Shown piece after piece: positions 22,885-31,712 of a stretch of 44,849 nt of DNA. Positions within the stretch are counted from its first letter, which is position 1, and each line of letters starts with the position of its first letter. The translations under genes and the position numbers were made by a program. Source of the stretch: Phoronis australis (Eukaryota > Phoronida > Phoronidae); contig NMRA01000017.1 of the NCBI GenBank assembly GCA_002633005.1, positions 1,398,071 through 1,442,919 on the forward strand, read 5' to 3'. Below the pieces are notes generated by a model, which was not told the DNA's origin, searched no databases, and worked only from the letters and a program-made list of their open reading frames with translations.

Positions 22885-23028
22885 TGCGGTAACTTGGTTA
22901 GTAAAGTCAGAGAGAAAACTAGCCACGTCTGACAACAACCATGTTTTTATTACCCAACATCCTTAGCTACACCACACCAGAGACACCAAGTGTCGAACAA
23001 GTACACTAGACGCAATCAAGATACTGCA
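22885..23028 (-). repeat. 5' LTR of the gypsy element
   Basis: 144 bp, identical to the 3' LTR; it should hold the promoter for minus-strand transcription. Confidence 0.95.
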
Positions 23029-23033
23029 ACAGG
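23029..23033. repeat. Target-site duplication (right) of the gypsy element
   Basis: ACAGG, matching 18704-18708. Confidence 0.92.
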
Positions 23034-23606
23034 CCTCGACACTAAGTCTTATAAGTCACATAGCTTTCTCATCAGCGTTGCCACATCAGCGGCCAGCCCT
23101 GGCATTCCTGAACCGGTGACACAGCGCATTGGACGCTGGAAATCTGATGCACTAAAAATATATCCGCATGTATGCTTTTTCACCTTAACCAGGCATCCCA
23201 CAACTCCAGGATAGTCTATTGTCTCATCAGCATCCCATTTTTTCACCTTTCCTTTTCAGCCTCCTCCCGCTATGGGTCTGTGGTTTCAGCCCATCGTCGG
23301 GTTTTCCCACCTCGCAGGTCAGGTTTGTTGTTGCAGCCTACCTCCTCTCCTGCGCAGGTCTGTCGTGCAGCTTGCGCCCCAAAGGCCTGTTGTTGCAGCC
23401 TTTGCAAATTCTAGGAAGCAGTAGGCCTACCACTTTTTATCTCAGGTTCCACTGTTATCTTTCATACTACTAGTTTTAGTTATACCTTTATCAATCCTAT
23501 ATATTTCTGTACCTAAAATTAGCCTACCGTTGTTATGGCTTGAGTTATGCTTCCTCGGATGGGCCATGTCAGTATTCCCATACTGTTATACTGTAAATTT
23601 TATGCA

Positions 23607-23960
23607 GATCTTGCAGTCTTCTTTATTTCTTCTACTAACGTCATAATAAATGACATTATACCACAATATTAGCCTCGAATGGCAGATACATTTACAAAAT
23701 GTACTGAGAGTGGCGTACATGAAGTATTATCCCAAGAGACATTATTCCGCGTATCGACCTCGACCTTCGGTCTCGGTCAATACGCGGAATAACGTCGAGT
23801 GGGATATTACTTCATGTACGCCAATCGAGGTTTTTGGAGAATTATCACCTTCGGGCTCTAGATAACGGGAGATAACGACTACGCCATGTAATAATGATCT
23901 ATATTTATTCGCAACGCACATCTTGTTTTACATAGCCCGTGGCGTACCCTGGGCAAATTT
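23607..23960 (+). repeat. Palindrome-bearing dispersed repeat family B, copy 1
   Basis: The left part (about 23607-23690: CTTGCAGTCTTC, GACATTATACCACAAT, TTAGCCTCGAATGGCAGATAC) and right part (about 23832-23960: GGAGAATTATC, CGGGCTCTA, GGGATAACGACT or its GGAGATAACGACT variant, CTATATTTATT, GGGCAAA) each match the copy at 31498-32455. The centres differ: here a 44-bp inverted repeat fills the middle. No coding potential. Confidence 0.75.
23711..23823. repeat. 44-bp-arm palindrome
   Basis: TGGCGTACATGAAGTA...CCGCGTAT (23711-23754) and its inverted copy (23780-23823) match at 39 of 44 positions. The 25-nt loop is itself a near-perfect short hairpin (CGACC...GGTCTCGGTC). As RNA or single-stranded DNA it would form a long cruciform. 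Confidence 0.9.
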
Positions 23961-24274
23961 AAATTAACTAAATGCATTATCGTCATTGTTTCGATATTTG
24001 TCACCCCTTATATTAGGATGTATTTTGCATTACTCATTTCTATCCTCAGGGGTCTACTTTTGTATTCATACATTTCTCTGCCCGAAACCTGATTTGTCAT
24101 TTATATTTCCTTTGTTAGTATAACGTGGTCTAGTTCATTCAGCCACCTACCTGGTTGTCTACAAGACCTACGTTTTTTCTCTGTATTTTTCCCACCCTCC
24201 ATCCCGGGTGCCTGTTTCATTTTTTTACTGTTAGGTCCTTCAGGCGGTTCTTAATTCATTTGTTTTGGGTTCTG

Positions 24275-24366
24275 CTATATATTGTATCAAGGGGCTTCCG
24301 GTGTCCGCCATTTTGATGTGCACAGGTGTTTAGGTTGATTTCTGAAAAAAACTACGATATACCACA
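24275..24366 (+). repeat. LTR end of a second, decayed gypsy element (5' copy)
   Basis: GCTATATATTGTATCAAGGGGCTTCCGG...ATACCACA matches 31351-31443. It holds a TATA-like box and CCGCCATTTTG, a YY1-type site kept in both copies. It ends CA four bases before a primer-binding-site motif. The LTR start could not be placed because similarity fades to the left. Confidence 0.65.
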
Positions 24367-24370
24367 TAAT

Positions 24371-24381
24371 TGGCGACGAGG
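24371..24381 (+). promoter_or_regulatory. Primer-binding site of the second gypsy element
   Basis: TGGCGACGAGG just after the LTR end, the same motif as in the intact gypsy element. Confidence 0.65.
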
Positions 24382-24392
24382 ACTAGTCGAGT

Positions 24393-24735
24393 ATGGCACT
24401 CTTTGGTACTCTAGAAGAGTTTGAGCCTTCTACTGGGACATGGTCGTTGTATATCGAACGCATGGGACGTTATTTTGTGGCCAACGACATAAGCGATGAG
24501 TTCAAGAAACGAGCTGCTTGCGAGTGTGGGGTCACGCACTTATAAACTAATCACTGGACACGTAGCGCCAGCCAAGCCTGGCGTGAAAACGTTCGATGAG
24601 ATTGTGCAGCTTGTACAGAATCATCAGGAGCCGAAGTCGTCTATTATTGTACAGCGTTTTAAGTTTGAGTGTCATGTGCAAGAGTCTGGGGAAGCGGTCT
24701 GTTTTGAGAAAGCTTTTGACATTTGCACTCGGCAT
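24393..24735 (+). pseudogene. Gag capsid fragment of a second gypsy element
   Basis: From ATG 24393 the frame reads MALFGTLEEFEPSTGTW and then DEFKKRA; a +1 shift near 24515 continues as GSRTYKLITGHVAPAKPGV and HQEPKSSIIVQRFKF. This parallels the gag of the intact element (KKRA, ETYQLVRNLIQPSKP, HYSPTPNPIVARYKF), so it is the same broad lineage but a distinct family. Gag similarity stops at about 24720, where unrelated DNA begins; the rest of gag lies at 26930-27370. Confidence 0.75.
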
Positions 24736-26915
24736 TATTTCACTCAGGGTGTAAATTTAGATTTTTTATGTTATGCAATCATATTGAAAGAATTCCTTCA
24801 CCTTTGGCACATATTTGTATAATGATCTTGTTTTAGCACCGGTACTTATGACATTTACGCATTTTAAAGTATGAAAAAGTGTTAATTATGGCCAGAGTAA
24901 TCCTTGATATAGCTGAAAACAGCCAGAAATCCATCGTTATTTTGTTTCACTGAAACATTACATGTTTTTAATACCCATGACATTTAATTAAATCACACAT
25001 TTAATTGAAATTTAATCTTTTTCATGATTCTAACATGTATTTCTTGTTTGTCTTCAGAAAATTGCAGGGATCTGAAAAGTCAAATAAAATTTTCAGGCAC
25101 ACTTGCAAAATGATGTCAATGTTATGCAAAACACGTAAATTTGCATGTGCTCCTTCTCTTACAGCCATGGCTGAAAAAGAAATGCATTATTACTAGTGTT
25201 TTGAACTGTGTTTTTTAATGGTTGATGGTTTATAGAATTTGATTTAGAAACCACATATTTGAACCAGATGTCGTAGTGATTGGATTCCTCAACCAAATAT
25301 CACAGTCACCTAAGAAAAACTGTGTATTCTCCGTAGCCATGTCTGAATTCCATTTAATTCTTCCATTAATAAAAGATTTTTGATACTGCATTTTGGGAAT
25401 CTTGAAGCTATTTTTGGCCCACAAAAATATTAGACCAAGCCCTGGATTTGAATTGATCATAAGCAAAAATGTCTTTCGTATTCTCCGTAGCAGCCTGTAT
25501 TCTCCGTAGCCCCAACTTTGAATTGTTGGTACATGGTTTGAAAAAAATCTTGTATCTAGGTGCATGTACTGCGGAAATGGGGAACAAATAATCTCTCCAA
25601 GACAAGAACAATTAAAAAAATATTTTTGGGTGGGATTTGAGGAAAGTTTAGCTAAAACTACTTTTTTCAGTTTAAATTCGTTATTAATAAAACATGGATG
25701 TTCTTTGGTCATTCAGAAGTGTTGGTATTAACGAGCAAATGAATTCTATTGCATTGCTCAAGTGTTCATCCACTTATAAACAGGTATCTGCATAATATTT
25801 CGTATTTTCCGCATAGCCCCCTCCATGACCTCTGTGTTATGTGAGATTTATGCATTCAATGTTTTCCTGGTGATGAAAGTGCTTTTCCTGTATTTCTTTG
25901 AGGGTAGTTGATGGAAATAGGCATCCCATTGATGGTGATGTGACTCTGATGATAGTGAAGAGCTGAGTATGTCCTAATTTCCATTATGTTACATTTTTGT
26001 ATTTACACAAGTGTGAAGAAAATTAAGACGGTATTATCTCTCCTTTTCTAAACACAACTGTTTTCTTTTTGTAATTCAAAAGTAGTAGTATTGACAAGTA
26101 AATGAATTCCATTGAATTGCTCCAGTATTTTTCTTCCCAAAAATAGTTACCTTAGCATTTTGTATTCTCCGTAGCCCCTCACTGACCTCTGTGTTATGTG
26201 AGATTTATTTGTACAAACGATGTTTGCTGATAACGAAAAGTGTTTTCCTGTACTTCTTTAATGGTAGTTTATGGAATTAGACATTCTTTTTGTGACTCTG
26301 ATGATCGTAACGTAGAATTGTCGTGAGGACTTGACAGGGACCCCAGGGGTCTCACGCTCCACTGGTTTATCTACACTAATTTGAAAAGGCTTTGTCCAGT
26401 CACACCTTTTGTGCCACAAAAAGAGATTATGACATGTGCAGCTGACGTGGCACATAGAACTACTCTCGTTAATCATATTGGTGTAGACTCACAGTAGAAC
26501 TGCTATTTTCTGTTGAGCCCAGACCGTCCGGAGTTACACCATACACCAACTTCGGACGGTCTCTCACGGGGATGATGTCAATTGCTACGTTTCATTTGTA
26601 TACTCACACCTTGTGAAGCACACACAAGTGTGAACCTAGTTTTTTACATTTATGTTCAGTAATCAAGTACATGAGTTACCAGAGTAATAAACTTTCTTGT
26701 TTCTAAGCCAGATTTAAGTCTTTTCCAACATGAATGTAACGATACCAATGATGTATTCTCCGTAGCCCACATTTCTTATTTTTGTTATTTCAACAGGCCA
26801 AATCTTAAAAACTTGAGGATACTTCACAAAATTTTAACCCATATGTCATGTTGAATCCAATAAAAGAAGTCTCAAAGATTAAATTAAAACTTCATAAAAT
26901 GCCATTTCTGAAACA
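24736..26915. repeat. 2.2-kb insert inside the gag pseudogene, with a recurring 15-mer
   Basis: The 15-mer GTATTCTCCGTAGCC or a close form occurs at 25324, 25478, 25497, 26162 and 26753, with a variant (GTATTTTCCGCATAGCC) at 25802, always on the same strand. Two segments, about 25720-25940 and 26085-26300, are diverged tandem copies spaced about 360 bp; both include TGACCTCTGTGTTATGTGAG and TTTTCCTGTA. A 160-codon minus-strand frame (25712-25230) spans three of the 15-mers and shows no known domain. The insert could be a mobile element or an expanded intron; its ends are not resolved. Confidence 0.6.
26521..26562. repeat. 15-bp hairpin
   Basis: AGACCGTCCGGAGTT and its inverted partner AACTTCGGACGGTCT (one mismatch) around a 12-nt loop. 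GC-rich and strong compared with its AT-rich surroundings. Confidence 0.85.
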
Positions 26916-26924
26916 AAAGTGTGC

Positions 26925-27369
26925 ACCCTGAGTAAAAAAATGCCGACTGCGATGGAGGCTGCAGAGATGACTGTCAAGGACATTCACGGCCCGGTTGCTG
27001 GTGGTAACAGTAGTGACTCTGTGTTTACTGTTCAAGGGCCCGGAAACTCCCGTCCAAGTCATACTGTTTTCGGTGTGATGGTGATGATCCCACCAAGCGT
27101 TTGCGTGTACAAGACTGCTGTCTGTCATATTTGTGGGAACGGGGACACATTAGGAGAACCTGTCGTGTCGAACCACAGCCATTGCGCAAAAACAGTTTGG
27201 AACTGGTGGGGAAAAGCAGGCACGAGACAACATGTGAATTGTGTGAATCAATCAGAGGAGTCTCAAGACAACAGCGAGTATTCTTCATACACTATTGACT
27301 CTGGCAAATCTATTCCGCCGATTTACGTAACTGTTGAACTCAAGTCAGCCAGTGCAGATGTTAATTGAC
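26925..27369 (+). pseudogene. Gag C-terminus with zinc knuckles and start of protease, second gypsy element
   Basis: One frame reads MPTAMEAAEMTVKDI, resembling the end of the capsid helices (the intact element has a SSMEMAVDNARD segment here). A second frame shows WERGHIRRTCR, the tail of a CCHC knuckle, and a third carries CDGDD; so the knuckles are split by frameshifts. It then returns to YTIDSGKSIPPIYVTVEL, the lead-in to the protease, and stops at TGA (27366). No DTG box or reverse transcriptase follows. It continues the gag fragment that ends near 24720. Confidence 0.65.
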
Positions 27370-27568
27370 TGTCACGGTGCTGCGAGATCTACTATTAGCC
27401 AGGGGCCAAGCCAACTCAGGCCCGTAGGGAGGCAAAAATAATTGGGGGGGGGGGGCACAAACCATTTCGACTTCGCTAAACAACCCCCATCGCCACCACC
27501 TCCACCCCCCACGTGCTCCCGATGCCACCACGGTACCGAATCTCCCACGTCCGCCCTGGGTGGGGGGC

Positions 27569-27737
27569 ACAGTGGCAGATTTAGGGGTGGCCAAGGGGCC
27601 ATGCCCCCCCTAAAATTCCCTCAGATTCCATTTGGCAGTTCGGGGGTCCGAATTTCTGACGTGTAAAGCCCTGGCTAATACCGGTACTCTGCCCTGCCCC
27701 CCAACTCAAAATCCTGAATCCGTTCCTGACCGTCACA
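27569..27737. mobile_element. Short inverted-repeat element (MITE-like)
   Basis: Starts CAGTGGCAGATTTAGG, with a C-rich partner nearby, and ends CCTGAATCCGTTCCTG, the imperfect inverse of the start. The related phrase CATAGGCGGATTTAGG occurs at 28417 beside a G/C run, and its inverse (CTGAATCCGCCTATG) near 8151. A small non-autonomous family is likely; no clear target duplication was fixed. Confidence 0.4.
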
Positions 27738-28415
27738 ATACCGGGGATCTTGAAGCCATCAAGAGTTGAGTAACCGTGAACAAACACGGAGAGTAAGGAT
27801 GGGTAGCTATAGCTGAAATCTAACAGTGTGAAAATACGAAATTCCTGATGAACTAAAGCTAGTTGCCGGTCAGCTCAGCTGTGATTCACTTGAGACAGGC
27901 AGTTCGTACCGCGGATCTGCGCTCACTTTAAGGTCAATATTCGTTTTATTGTGATCCAGTTTCGGGAATTAACTTAAGTTATCATGGTCATTCTTTGAAG
28001 GAGGTTTTTTGAAAAGACGAGGTCCCGAAGTCCCTGGTATAGTGCCTTTGGAGCTGTTTCAAAATGCCTATATCTGTAGCTGAAACACGACGGGCGTTTC
28101 TGGTGGCCTGGGGAAAAGGATGTGTGTCCCAAAAATGTACACACGTCCTGAACGCCTGGAGTTCAAATTTAGTTCCCGTGGATCAATGACATTCTGCGCA
28201 GGCCTACTGTATGTTTACATCTTATTTTTAACGTGGGTATACGTCAGTCATGATGTGCACGCGAATGAAGAAAAGCAATCAATTCAGTTTTGAAGAACAA
28301 AAAATTCATTGCGCAATACTACTGAAAACTAAAAACACCAAGGAAGTACAAAGACAACCTTTCCAAGCAATGTGTTTAATTTTATTTATTTAAGGATTTT
28401 TGAAACGTTATCTAC
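27738..28415. other. Non-coding stretch
   Basis: Nothing recognised. Confidence 0.5.
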
Positions 28416-28463
28416 CATAGGCGGATTTAGGGGGGGGGGCANNNCCCCCCCCCCCCCTTGCAG
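28416..28463. repeat. G-run/C-run hairpin with small assembly gap
   Basis: CATAGGCGGATTTAGGGGGGG is followed by nnn (28442-28444) and a long C run. The three unknown bases sit where G and C runs face each other; assembly there is unreliable. Confidence 0.7.
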
Positions 28464-28555
28464 TTGCCGCAAAAAATAGAACAGTAAGAGCGTAGGGAAA
28501 TGTTTATTAATTAACCCCGGTAATTTGAATTATACGGCTGAAACAAGATTTAAAT

Positions 28556-28918
28556 GTGTGCATTTTTAGTTTTGAGGGGGGCTCAGATCCAATTTCAAAT
28601 GTCAAATTGGGAACACGGCGCAATCATAACGGAACAATGGCTAAGCATAGGCAAAGATTTTACAGTTACCTAAGATCTCCGACTTATGACCTAAATGCGT
28701 CACAGCGTAACAAGTATCGCCACCTCATGAAAGGCGCTCATATGCAGCATAGTAACATGGGTGACTGTAATGCCAGTGTGTACTCTGGTGCTTACAAAAT
28801 ACTTTGTTTTGCTTGCCTAAAGATAAGGAGAGGTAATTGTATATTCATTATGTATTCCATACTACTATTGGCAAGTGCTGATCGGAGAACAGGAGTCATT
28901 ACCGCAGTAGAATATTAA
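28556..28918 (+). other. Unrecognised 120-codon open frame
   Basis: The longest open frame in this part. It has a basic segment (AKHRQRFYSYL) and scattered Cys and His but no motif I know. It could be a chance ORF or a fragment of an exon; there is a possible donor (GAG/GTAATT) near 28834. No function is proposed. Confidence 0.2.
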
Positions 28919-29311
28919 TAGTAGCAGGCCTACCTACTAGGGATAGTTACTGGTAGTTGACAATACTGAGACCCACAGCACGGGCGTATGAGACTCATTC
29001 GGTAGTGGCTGTAAATCTTCTGCCAGGAATGTAACAAAATTGAGGTGGAGTTGTATCATATCTTTGGTAGAGGCTCTCCCGCGATATCCCACGCGACCGG
29101 CAGTGGCGCTGCGCTCTGCGACTCCGTTTCCGTCGTCTGCTCCACTGTGCAATGAAGAAAATTACTTCATTTTTTAAAGAAAATGGAATCTGAGTGACGA
29201 TGAAAAAACAGAAGCTGCTGGTAAGATGAAAATTTTAATCGAAGGCTTAGTGAATCACTCAGAAACTCACAATTCTCTCTTTGTCAAACCTTAACTTAAG
29301 ACGATTTCCAA

Positions 29312-29830
29312 ATAATAATTTATTAAATTACGAAAACCTGTAATTAAGGTTTATCAAACAGCACAAAATTGTGATGTCAGAGCCTAAAGAAGCTTAGGAA
29401 AGCTTCCTGATGAAAGCTGATTGACTGTGGAACTCTGTAGATCAGTAGATCAAAAAGAAGAAGAGGTGTCACAAACGTTTGTGCAGAAAACAGCTGCATG
29501 TCCTGGTAGCCTACACAGTATACTGCTGAGTGCTGTAGACTAGAAGACCAAGTGTCAGACAAAAAAATTGAAAGGACATAGAACGGCATAGCAACGTTTC
29601 AAGGCACCAACAGTAGTACTAAAGCTGAAGTTGCTGAAAGTGATACAGATGTTATCCAAGATTTCCCAAGAAAATCAATTATACTTCGAAAATCTGAAAC
29701 ACCCAATTAACCTGAACAAGATAGGAACATTCTGAAACATGAGTGCATCATTTGTTAGCAGGAAAAGTACATTATGGGCCACATTTCAAGAAAGAAAAAG
29801 AAGTAATAGCTTTCAAAAACAGGTACGTGT
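29312..29830 (+). pseudogene. Decayed transposon-type gene, 5' and middle part
   Basis: A 34-bp piece at 29312-29345 matches (inverted) the inner part of the Kolobok-like inverted repeat (CTTAATTACAG.TTTTCGTAATTT). It is followed by a segment (29346 to about 29502) repeated almost exactly at 44693-44849. One frame reads VSQTFVQKTAACPGSLHSILLSAVD. Further on come FPRKSIILRKSETP (about 29662-29703) and a CIIC...EKY motif (about 29742-29775), separated by stops. This resembles the zinc-motif start of a repetitive gene family; the CXC-like C-terminal exon at 30448 may be its end, with the gap between. Confidence 0.45.
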
Positions 29831-30034
29831 TTTTTAAAAATACATCTTGGTGTTTTCCATGTGTGTTTCAGTATTATCACCAGTTGTTTTTTAACTTGTT
29901 CAGCCCCTTGGCTGCCTAGGCCTTAGACAATACTGCTGACCCAGTAGAGACGATGATCATACCATAGGTACTCCATATGCCGGATACTTTTCGGCAAATT
30001 ATGTTCCTATAAGTTTAGAAGTACCGCGTAGAGA

Positions 30035-30446
30035 NNNNNNNNNNNNNNNNNNNNNNNNNNNNNNNNNNNNNNNNNNNNNNNNNNNNNNNNNNNNNNNNNN
30101 NNNNNNNNNNNNNNNNNNNNNNNNNNNNNNNNNNNNNNNNNNNNNNNNNNNNNNNNNNNNNNNNNNNNNNNNNNNNNNNNNNNNNNNNNNNNNNNNNNNN
30201 NNNNNNNNNNNNNNNNNNNNNNNNNNNNNNNNNNNNNNNNNNNNNNNNNNNNNNNNNNNNNNNNNNNNNNNNNNNNNNNNNNNNNNNNNNNNNNNNNNNN
30301 NNNNNNNNNNNNNNNNNNNNNNNNNNNNNNNNNNNNNNNNNNNNNNNNNNNNNNNNNNNNNNNNNNNNNNNNNNNNNNNNNNNNNNNNNNNNNNNNNNNN
30401 NNNNNNNNNNNNNNNNNNNNNNNNNNNNNNNNNNNNNNNNNNNNNN
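30035..30446. other. Assembly gap (412 n)
   Basis: Run of undetermined bases. The apparent ORFs that cross it are artefacts. Confidence 0.99.
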
Positions 30447-30447
30447 A

Positions 30448-30615
30448 CTAAACGATGAACGCTGCAAGTGCAAAAAGAACATGTGTGCTGGGAAACTGAG
30501 TTTGTGCTGCAATGCTGGGTCAAACTGTACAGAAATGTGCAGCTGTGACAACTGTAGTAACATCAGCAACACTGATTGCATAACATTGGATAGTTCTTTG
30601 ACAAGTCAACCCTAA
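30448..30615 (+). CDS. Cys-rich CXC (tesmin/TSO1-like) C-terminal exon, partial
   Basis: Opens at the gap edge and ends at TAA (30613-30615), 55 codons. It reads CKCKKNMC, LCCNAGSNC, then MCSCDNCSN, that is C.C....C ... CC......C...C.C..C.N. This is the pattern of one CXC/CRC half: a zinc-binding, DNA-binding module of the tesmin/LIN54/TSO1 type, also found at the ends of repetitive, transposon-linked proteins in invertebrates. The frame is clean. It may be the last exon of the gene whose decayed front lies before the gap, but the gap hides the join. Confidence 0.55.
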   Translation, partial: LNDERCKCKKNMCAGKLSLCCNAGSNCTEMCSCDNCSNISNTDCITLDSSLTSQP

Positions 30616-31350
30616 ATAGACCTCCAACCCCGTTATTTCCTTTTTTGTATTAAAAAGTAAATTTTATTTGTTGATTAAGTCATAGAAAGTACATACTTTG
30701 ATCACTGTCATGTATTTGTCTCATACTGCTTGATAAACGCCGTCAGAATAATCTATTATTTTCATAGTCTTTGTGCACATTCACAGAGATCATTCAAATA
30801 TATTGTTTTTGTACTATAACGTATTTCTGGTGTATTATGCAAACAAGCTGTATTTTACACCATTATCCAATGTTTTAGTCATTGAGGCACAAATTTTGCC
30901 CAGTCTCAAGTGTTTTGTGTTATTTTTGTTGCCTGACAATGCCAGAATAACTTCCTAGTAACATTCAGACTTAGTTTGCATTTTTGACACTAGGTGTCTC
31001 TTTACATTTTTTAAATTTCACTGTCTACAATTAATTTACAATAGTAAAACATGTAATGTGAGTGTAATATTGTTCAATACAATGGTACTAATGGGACCAT
31101 ATTACTTGTTTTACAAAAAAGTCACCAAAACTGTTGTTTTTACAAATATAAGTTTACTAAGCTCTTTGGTGATTATTAGGTAACTTCAAACTCAAATTTC
31201 TCAAAAATGTGCAACTTCATATGTGGGAACTTTTTAGATTTTGAAAACACTCTATCGAAGCCACCACCTGCACGGCTGGATTTATACAAACTTTTGGACT
31301 CGTGTTTTAGTAATATCACTTTGTTAGGACTTTGGGGCCGGGTGAGTGGC
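30616..31350. other. Non-coding stretch
   Basis: AT-rich; nothing recognised. Confidence 0.5.
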
Positions 31351-31443
31351 GCTATATATAGTATCAAGGGGCTTACGGTTTCCGCCATTTTGATGTACAC
31401 ACGTGTTTAGCCTGGTCTATGAAATATACTCCGATATACCACA
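31351..31443 (+). repeat. LTR end of the second gypsy family (3' or solo copy)
   Basis: Matches 24275-24366, including GCTATATATAGTATCAAGGGGCTTACGG, the CCGCCATTTTG site and the ATACCACA end. The 7 kb between the two copies contains only gag pieces, so this may be the 3' LTR of the same decayed element or an independent solo LTR. Confidence 0.6.
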
Positions 31444-31609
31444 GGTTCCATCATTAAGAGCCATTCATTGTACACGCCGGTGGCGTTTTTTCCATGCCCA
31501 TCTTGCAGTCTTCGGTATGTCTTCTACTTACGTCACAATAAATGACATTATACCACAATGTTAGCCTCGAATGGCAGATACAACCGTGTAAACCCATAAA
31601 CCATAAAGT

Positions 31610-31627
31610 TATCTCACTAGTGAGATA
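31610..31627. repeat. 18-bp perfect palindrome
   Basis: TATCTCACTAGTGAGATA reads the same on both strands. Confidence 0.95.
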
Positions 31628-31639
31628 CCATTTTGGCGA

Positions 31640-31712
31640 GAAAACGGGGCCGGATTCGAACCCGGGCCTCAAGAGTTTCGAGTCGCCAACTTTACCACTC
31701 AGCTGCTGACGT
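31640..31712 (-). tRNA. tRNA-Ser(CGA)-like sequence, probably pseudogene or SINE head
   Basis: On the minus strand there is an A-box-like AGCTGAGTGGTAAAG, an anticodon-loop-like CTCGAAA (CGA), and a perfect B box GGTTCGAATCC flanked by pairing CCCGGG/CCGG-type stems. The 5' and 3' acceptor strands do not pair convincingly, so a functional gene is unlikely. It more likely marks a tRNA-derived SINE or a promoter within repeat family B. Confidence 0.45.

Larger units (their letters stand above)
18709..23028 (-). mobile_element. Complete Ty3/gypsy LTR retrotransposon (Mag/SURL-like), recently inserted
   Basis: 4320 bp, transcribed on the minus strand. Two 144-bp LTRs (18709-18852 and 22885-23028) start TG and end CA and appear base-for-base identical. 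ACAGG flanks both sides. A primer-binding site (TGGCGACGAGGAT, 22877-22865) lies 8 nt inside the 5' LTR, and a polypurine tract (AGGAAGGGAGGGA on the minus strand, 18865-18853) abuts the 3' LTR. One uninterrupted ORF spans gag to integrase, and no env-like ORF follows. Short LTRs, a fused gag-pol, paired zinc knuckles and this PBS recall the Mag/SURL lineage, in which tRNA-Ser primers are typical; that placement is from memory of the family. Identical LTRs mean insertion too recent for detectable divergence, so this copy could be autonomous. Confidence 0.95.
17385..23200 (+). pseudogene. Tyrosine recombinase of the DIRS/Ngaro-type element, split by a gypsy insertion
   Basis: The N-terminal SAM-like part reads LLRASLAPSTLQSYTRIF from about 17436; the frame then decays. 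Core box I is seen at about 18392-18430 as FQAFLGGGECT, where the family has FLR.GE, so the first catalytic Arg is Gly (GGA, 18413-18415). The gypsy element lies between 18708 and 23029. The C-terminal part resumes at 23031 with GLDTKSYKSHSFL, then GRWKSDA and the nucleophile Tyr (TAT, 23161-23163). In the HxxR motif the Arg is Leu (CTC, 23068-23070). Both catalytic arginines are therefore lost and the enzyme is dead, independently of the insertion. If the insert is ignored, the frame runs on across the 5-bp duplication. These enzymes normally integrate circular cDNA without target duplication. Confidence 0.75.

Noticed and set aside
18709-23028. Endogenous retrovirus with env
   Set aside because: Nothing env-like follows the integrase before the LTR; it is an ordinary gag-pol gypsy element.
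25230-25712. 160-codon minus-strand ORF
   Set aside because: No domain recognised, and it spans repeated 15-mers that create openness by duplication.
27361-27666. Overlapping proline- and glycine-rich ORFs on both strands
   Set aside because: They arise from G/C runs; low complexity with no support as genes.
29999-30581. ORFs of 174 and 188 codons
   Set aside because: They consist mostly of undetermined bases from the 412-n gap.
31640-31712. Functional tRNA-Ser gene
   Set aside because: The acceptor ends do not pair; only internal promoter boxes and an anticodon-like loop are convincing.
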